From positions 143,001 through 207,000 of the forward strand of contig JAEUIE010000032.1 in the NCBI GenBank assembly GCA_016795155.1: 64,000 nucleotides of DNA, written 5' to 3'. The DNA comes from Planctomycetia bacterium. GTDB taxonomy: Bacteria; Planctomycetota; Planctomycetia; Gemmatales; HRBIN36. The translations under genes were made by a program, and so were the position numbers. Below, in pieces: positions 59,830-64,000 of this stretch (position 1 is the first letter of the stretch; each line of letters starts with the position of its first letter). Under the pieces are notes generated by a model, which did not search any database, was not told the origin of the DNA, and saw only the letters and a program-made list of their open reading frames with translations.

Positions 59830-61662
59830 CTACTCCCTGTCAGGTTCGTCTTGAAGAAGTAGCTGCAATTCGTTAGGCAAAGAAGCCGTCCTTTGCTGGA
59901 GTCGCTGCAACCTCGTCAGTAAATCGGTCGGCGGCGCCGGGCCATCCCATCGCTGCAGTTCACTCCTGACCGATTCCATATCCTGATCCAGCCGCTGCCT
60001 CAGGTAAGCCTGCAATACCTGGAGAAACCATTCCCTGGGCTGTGCCATTTCCAGCCCTTCGGCATGAAGCCGCGAAAGGATTTCAACCAGCTTGGGTTCA
60101 TCACTCAATTGCTCGCGAAGCACATCCACTGAAACCAGCCCCCGTTCATGTGCATCATACAGTGCACTGAGCACCCGCTGACGATGAGGGTTGCTGAGCA
60201 TTTCAGGCTGGACATGCTGGCGCGCCTGAGCGATGTGATCAGGCTCCACCAGCAGCACCTGGATCAATTCTCGTTCAAGCCTGTCCTCCGGAGATGAAGG
60301 AGAAGTTCGAGGCAGCCTGTTGGCAACCGATGCGCTGGCCGGTGCGGTTCGCTGTTGATGATCGCGAACCAGTTCACGGTAACGCTGTCGAACTACCGTA
60401 TCAGGCACCCCACAGCGCTGGGCTAACCGGGAAAGGATCATTTCCCGTTTGACGGCGAGTTCTTCCCGTGCCAGCACAGGTAATCGTGCCAGCACACCCA
60501 GAACTTTTTCCATCGCCTGGCGCTGGCCTTCGATGCCGGTTCCCGCGGCAGCAAAGGCTGAGGTCAGGGTGAATTCCAATGCATCCTGCGCGTTTTTCAG
60601 CCGCTCCAGGAACGCCTGCGTTCCATGAGCATTGAGAAAATCGCACGGATCCATGCCGGGTGGTAACGAAGCAATAGCCAGTTCCATTTCACTTTGAATG
60701 AAATGGCCGAGTGCCCGTTCTACGCCCCCCTGGCCTCCTGCATCGGCATCGAAAAGTAGCACCACCCGTGAAACATATCGCTTAAGCTGCGCGATATGGT
60801 TCTCGTTCAGGGCCGTTCCCAATGTCGCCACCACATGCAATATGCCATGCTGGTGCGCCATCAGGACATCGGTATACCCTTCGACAACAGCCAAATACCC
60901 CGCTTTGTCTGCTGCCTGCCGGGCGATATCCAACCCATAGAGATGGTGACTCTTCTTAAACAATGAGGAGTCTGCTGAATTATAATACTTAGCTGCATCT
61001 TCTGCTGAACTACTGCCAGGAAGTAGTCTGCCTCCAAAGGCAACTACCCGGCCTTGTACGTCACGAATCGGAAAGATGATTCGATCCCGAAAGCAATCAT
61101 AAAGGCTACCATCCTTCCGCAACCCGCACACTTTAAGGCTTTGTAACAGACTGATTGACTTGCGTTCTTTCAAAGCTTGTTTTGATAACCATTCCCAATC
61201 GTTCGGAGCATAGCCAATCTGGTACCGTTCCAGTGTTTCCGGGGCCAGGTTTCGCTCTTCCGATATGTAATGCAATGCCCTTTCATGCGAGGCGTGAAAC
61301 AGACTGGATTGAAACTTTTCGGTAGCCCATTTCAAAATGTCATACTGATCCTGTCTGCTGGGGCCGATCGGAGCGGAACGAGTCAATTCATACCCAACGC
61401 GATGTGCCAGGAACTCTAAGGCTTCACGGAAGTCAAGACGTTCTTTTTTCATGATGAAAGTGTACACATCGCCACCCTGTCCGCAGGGCCAGCACTTCCA
61501 CGATTGCTTTTCCTGATTGACGGTAAAACTGGGCCGATGGTCATCATGAAACGGACATAGACCCTTGAACATCCTCCCGTTTTTCTGGAGGTTGACATAC
61601 GAGCCTATGACATCGACAATGTCGCAACGCTCTTTAATCAGCTTGGCATGGTCTTCAGACAA
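59830..61662 (-). CDS. dnaG: DNA primase DnaG
   Basis: 610 residues from TTG 61662, with an N-terminal zinc finger (C36, H39, C57, C60; CPFHDDH and CWPCGQGGD). A TOPRIM core (VVEGYTDVLMAHQ, VVLLFDADAGGQ) and a C-terminal helicase-interacting region follow. The frame opens 38 codons earlier at ATG 61776, but that extra part (MSTTMLQTWQ...) is unlike the family, and 61776 would leave only 27 bases to the divergent msrB. The TTG gives a normal MSEDHAKLIKERCDIVDVIG start, so it is preferred. The ribosome site for it is weak. It lies before rpoD in the same direction. Confidence 0.93.
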   Translation of the reverse strand: MSEDHAKLIKERCDIVDVIGSYVNLQKNGRMFKGLCPFHDDHRPSFTVNQEKQSWKCWPCGQGGDVYTFIMKKERLDFREALEFLAHRVGYELTRSAPIGPSRQDQYDILKWATEKFQSSLFHASHERALHYISEERNLAPETLERYQIGYAPNDWEWLSKQALKERKSISLLQSLKVCGLRKDGSLYDCFRDRIIFPIRDVQGRVVAFGGRLLPGSSSAEDAAKYYNSADSSLFKKSHHLYGLDIARQAADKAGYLAVVEGYTDVLMAHQHGILHVVATLGTALNENHIAQLKRYVSRVVLLFDADAGGQGGVERALGHFIQSEMELAIASLPPGMDPCDFLNAHGTQAFLERLKNAQDALEFTLTSAFAAAGTGIEGQRQAMEKVLGVLARLPVLAREELAVKREMILSRLAQRCGVPDTVVRQRYRELVRDHQQRTAPASASVANRLPRTSPSSPEDRLERELIQVLLVEPDHIAQARQHVQPEMLSNPHRQRVLSALYDAHERGLVSVDVLREQLSDEPKLVEILSRLHAEGLEMAQPREWFLQVLQAYLRQRLDQDMESVRSELQRWDGPAPPTDLLTRLQRLQQRTASLPNELQLLLQDEPDRE

Positions 61663-61803
61663 AGGTATGCTCAGCAGCGTGTACGGAAACCAACCCGAGT
61701 GACTCAACTGGCAGTCGGTTTGTGCCAGTTGTAACGAAAGATGGCATTGCCATGTTTGCAACATCGTTGTAGACAACGTGTTGTGACGAAGACCAGATTA
61801 TGA

Positions 61804-62460
61804 ATGAATTATAAAGGGCTTTTCACAATGGTCAAGAAACTGGAACGGTCGAGTGCATATAATCTGCAAGTAACGCTTGCGATTTGCGGGCTGGCAATAC
61901 TATTGTTGGTGTTGTTTCTGCTGGTTCCTGCAAACAAGCCTGCCAACATCCAAGAGTCGGCATCTGTGGGGGGCCTGAATATGGTTACTGTCAGAGTGAT
62001 GAATTCGCAAGGAACATTAAGCGAACCTTTCCAGACTCCCAAGGTGATCAAGTCCGAAGCAGAGTGGAAACAACTCCTCACACCCGAACAGTATCGCGTG
62101 ACCCGCAACTCAGGCACCGAACGACCATTCTGTGGCACCCTGCTCGATAACAAGAAGGAAGGTGTTTACACTTGCGTCTGTTGTCGCCTGCCACTCTTTT
62201 CTTCCAATGCCAAGTTTAACTCTCACAGCGGCTGGCCCAGTTTCTTTCAGCCGATCTGCAAGGAAAACGTTTCCGAAAAGGCTGACAATACTCATGGCAT
62301 GATTCGAGTCGAAATTAACTGTGCCCGCTGCGACGCTCACCTCGGCCACGTCTTCGACGATGGCCCACCTCCTACCCAATTGCGTTTTTGCCTGAACAGC
62401 GAATCACTGGAGTTTACGGAGAAGGAATCCCTCTCCAAACTGGCGGAGAAGGGGAAGTAA
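61804..62460 (+). CDS. msrB: Membrane-anchored peptide-methionine (R)-S-oxide reductase MsrB
   Basis: 218 residues. A membrane helix (about 23-43, VTLAICGLAILLLVLFLLVP) anchors the MsrB domain (about 84-210). The zinc site is CVCC and CARC; FCGTL and the catalytic RFCLNS (about C196) are present. Also seen are NSHSGWPSFFQP and HLGHVFDDGPPP. It repairs methionine-R-sulfoxide in proteins on the outer side of the cytoplasmic membrane. A second ATG at 61828 is possible. It is divergent from dnaG. Confidence 0.92.
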   Translation: MNYKGLFTMVKKLERSSAYNLQVTLAICGLAILLLVLFLLVPANKPANIQESASVGGLNMVTVRVMNSQGTLSEPFQTPKVIKSEAEWKQLLTPEQYRVTRNSGTERPFCGTLLDNKKEGVYTCVCCRLPLFSSNAKFNSHSGWPSFFQPICKENVSEKADNTHGMIRVEINCARCDAHLGHVFDDGPPPTQLRFCLNSESLEFTEKESLSKLAEKGK

Positions 62461-62489
62461 GGGTAGAGTGTAGTTTGGAGGAGATACTC

Positions 62490-62753
62490 ATGGCAGGCAC
62501 CATCAGTTTGTCAAAACCAATGCAGCAATTCGTGGCTGAGCAGACCGCGGCGCGAGGACTTAAGGATGATAAGGCGTATTTCAAGCAGTTACTAAAGGAA
62601 GAACAGGTGCGCGTAGGCAGGCAACGATTGCTGGAATTACTCGACGAAGGTCGGGCAAGCGGCTACCACGAAGTGACCGAAGAGACGTGGCAAGAACTTA
62701 AGGAAAAAGTAAAGGAACGATTCGCTGCCAGGAGGAAGGCGAAAGCGAAATAA
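62490..62753 (+). CDS. ParD-like type II antitoxin
   Basis: 87 residues from ATG 62490, with GGAGGAGA upstream. The N-terminal ribbon-helix-helix start (ISLSKPMQQFVAEQTAARGL, then KDDKAYFKQLLKEEQ) and a C-terminal charged tail (KEKVKERFAARRKAKAK) match ParD/CopG antitoxins. The toxin gene starts 1 base after its stop. It is 29 bases after msrB. Confidence 0.82.
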   Translation: MAGTISLSKPMQQFVAEQTAARGLKDDKAYFKQLLKEEQVRVGRQRLLELLDEGRASGYHEVTEETWQELKEKVKERFAARRKAKAK

Positions 62754-62754
62754 G

Positions 62755-63063
62755 ATGCGAATCATACAAACAAATGTCGCTTTCAAAGATGCCGTGCATA
62801 TTTCCTCTGGAATGATCAGTGAACCAGTAAGCAACCTCTTCAACCAGGCACTTCAGAAAACCTATTCCGCAATTATCATAACGCCAACGATCGGCTCCCT
62901 CGTTCCAGGGTTATCAAATACCACGATGCAGGGATTGCGAGTCTGTACCATCAGACGCTTTCGCAATTATCTGGTTTTCTATCGGATTGAGAAAGACTGC
63001 ATCGTTGTAGAACGAATCCTGGATGGCCGACGTAATTACCTTGAATTATTCATTTCTGAATAA
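62755..63063 (+). CDS. ParE/RelE-superfamily toxin
   Basis: 102 residues. The C-terminal half has the ParE pattern GLRVCTIRRFRNYLVFYRIEKDCIVVERILDGRRN, seen in pieces such as FRNYLVFYR and ILDGRR. The N-terminal half is less typical (MRIIQTNVAFKDAVH, TPTIGSLVPG). ParE poisons DNA gyrase and RelE cleaves mRNA, and which applies is not certain. The antitoxin gene is directly upstream. Confidence 0.8.
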   Translation: MRIIQTNVAFKDAVHISSGMISEPVSNLFNQALQKTYSAIIITPTIGSLVPGLSNTTMQGLRVCTIRRFRNYLVFYRIEKDCIVVERILDGRRNYLELFISE

Positions 63064-63076
63064 ACAAATCAATTTC

Positions 63077-63853
63077 TTATGTCTCAGGCGCAAGGAAGTG
63101 AATAGGCCGCAGTGGAAATCGCCTACGGGCGTCGTCATCAAGTTTGTGATAGTATTCAACCCACAGGTCAAAGAGTTTTTCCAGGTCCACCAGCGTAATC
63201 TTGCGTTTCTCCTGTGTACGCGCCTCTTCTTCAGCATCGCGTGTGAAGCCGGCGGTCGTTACGAATAGGCCGACGTCATCATCACCCAACAGTGCCATGA
63301 AAGAACGGAGACCGTCAACATTTACGTTATTGCCTACTCGTTTGACCTGCACTTTGATCCGTGGTGGACGGGTTCCTAATGGATCGCTCCAAGCCACGAT
63401 GTCGATTCCACCATCCTTACCAGGGGGTGATACCCACGACACATGATAACCCATTGCGCGAAGCAGCGACGCGACCAGGTCTTGGAAGTCGTAAGGGTTC
63501 ATTTCACGCAGGTACTGCTCGATTTCCTGCCAAGCCTGTTCCTCTGCCTGCTCGAAGGTAATGCTGGCGGTTTTTGCACTGGAAGCATCGTCCGTCTCAG
63601 GTTCTGTCGTTGGCTCGGCACCAGGCTGGCTGGCTTTCCATTTCTTGTAGAGTTTGACAGCCTCACGATAGAGCGTTTCAGGATCGGGATAAAGCGTATA
63701 CGCTTTCTTCCCTTCCTCGGTAATAGACCACAATCCCTTATGCTTCAGGAGCCAGCCTGCTTTCACGCAGTCCACCGTAGCAAAGCGGACGATCTGTTCA
63801 AATCGCGATTGACCGGATTCATAAGCGCCCTGCTCATATTCGGTGAGTTGCAC
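63077..63853 (-). CDS. Mrr-type restriction endonuclease, N-terminally truncated
   Basis: 258 residues from GTG 63853; a stop lies 7 codons upstream in this frame, so no earlier start exists. The Mrr_N winged-helix domain starts abruptly (LTEYEQGAYESGQSRF) and lacks about 35 residues compared with family members I recall. The catalytic domain is intact: DFQDLVASLLRAMGY, D151 in GGIDIVAW, and Q169-V-K171 in VQVKR. Enzymes of this type cut DNA with methylated bases. The 5' end sits 18 bases from a transposase fragment, so insertion probably cut the gene. The remaining protein may not be functional. Confidence 0.82.
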   Translation of the reverse strand: MQLTEYEQGAYESGQSRFEQIVRFATVDCVKAGWLLKHKGLWSITEEGKKAYTLYPDPETLYREAVKLYKKWKASQPGAEPTTEPETDDASSAKTASITFEQAEEQAWQEIEQYLREMNPYDFQDLVASLLRAMGYHVSWVSPPGKDGGIDIVAWSDPLGTRPPRIKVQVKRVGNNVNVDGLRSFMALLGDDDVGLFVTTAGFTRDAEEEARTQEKRKITLVDLEKLFDLWVEYYHKLDDDARRRFPLRPIHFLAPET

Positions 63854-63871
63854 TGTGTTTCTAGAGCATTT

Positions 63872-64000
63872 TCAGTTCCATTCTTGCGGCGCATATCCTG
63901 CATGTCGGAGGTAGTTGGCGCATTCATTAGGCGAGAACCAGTCGAGGCACTGGCCGCAGAGTTGATCACATGCTTCCTTGGTGCGTGGCTTGCGTTTGCG
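63872..64000 (-). mobile_element. 3' end of an IS630-like transposase gene (partial)
   Basis: In this frame the last 42 codons read RKRKPRTKEACDQLCGQC, then LDWFSPNECANYLRHAGYA, before a TGA at 63872-63874. The ECxNYxxxAGY ending resembles my memory of some planctomycete IS630-family transposases; this needs a search. A TA dinucleotide at 63862-63863, the target type of IS630 elements, is followed outward by GAGCATTTTCAGTTCC, a possible terminal repeat. The rest of the element is outside the window. Confidence 0.5.

Noticed and set aside
58806..59876. Open frame of about 356 codons on the + strand
   Set aside because: Antisense to rpoD and the end of dnaG, both certain genes; composition is not protein-like.
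1..64000. CRISPR array, rRNA genes, prophage, replication origin
   Set aside because: No regularly spaced direct repeats, rRNA sequence, phage structural genes or DnaA-box clusters were seen when reading both strands.

Overview
The window reads as an ordinary chromosomal stretch of a planctomycete, probably of the Gemmataceae type. The evidence is a PSCyt1/DUF1549/DUF1553 cytochrome protein, a formylglycine sulfatase, a YdjY-like lipoprotein, a PEP-CTERM protein with autotransporter-type repeats, a SpoVG with an inserted zinc ribbon, a redoxin/cytochrome/copper-monooxygenase fusion, a Uma2 protein and a kinase-fold/PilZ fusion. Base composition is balanced and coding density is high. No database search or alignment was run; names rest on motifs, length and context.

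Layout. 1-6.4 kb: 5' end of rimO (leftward), a membrane-fusion protein / ABC ATPase / two FtsX-type permeases exporter, and homoserine dehydrogenase. 6.5-11.2 kb: pseudokinase-PilZ protein and a large DUF1549/DUF1553 cytochrome. 11.2-16.2 kb: RNA metabolism (rtcB with archease, tRNA-Leu(UAA), miaA, a YhaM-like HD nuclease) and a DCC-family protein. 16.2-24.8 kb: sulfatase, ispE-spoVG, a CbbX-like AAA+ protein, the redoxin fusion and a sigma-54 activator with a structured leader. 24.8-30.5 kb: looser, accessory-looking region with a membrane protein, a Tat-exported glycosylasparaginase, Uma2, GNAT, an unknown solenoid protein and several palindromic elements. 30.5-38.7 kb: a 1427-residue triple amidohydrolase-like protein, PstS-like binding protein, thiolase, CoA-transferase beta subunit and prepilin peptidase.

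38.7-42.4 kb is a leftward set for glycan or envelope work (two GT2-like proteins, methyltransferase, two lipoproteins). truB and the 864-residue PEP-CTERM protein follow. 46.2-53.3 kb is a tight leftward eight-gene operon (TPR protein, CoA-transferase alpha, PabA, MoeA, Lnt, RluA-type synthase, DUF4392, MaoC), then a three-gene operon (zinc-ribbon membrane protein, secreted alpha/beta hydrolase, TIGR01777 epimerase). dnaG and rpoD are adjacent with a strong terminator. The right end is mobile: membrane-anchored MsrB, a ParD/ParE pair, and an Mrr-type endonuclease that appears to have lost its N-terminus to an IS630-like element running off the window.

Functional threads: thiolase plus CoA-transferase beta at 36-38 kb and CoA-transferase alpha plus MaoC at 46-53 kb look like parts of one acyl-CoA route split over two operons. 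tRNA and RNA maturation genes (rtcB, archease, miaA, truB, RluA, rimO) recur. No single large undescribed system stands out. The best candidates for new biology are the pseudokinase-PilZ fusion, the triple amidohydrolase, the zinc-ribbon SpoVG, the switch-like leader of the sigma-54 activator, and the damaged Mrr locus.
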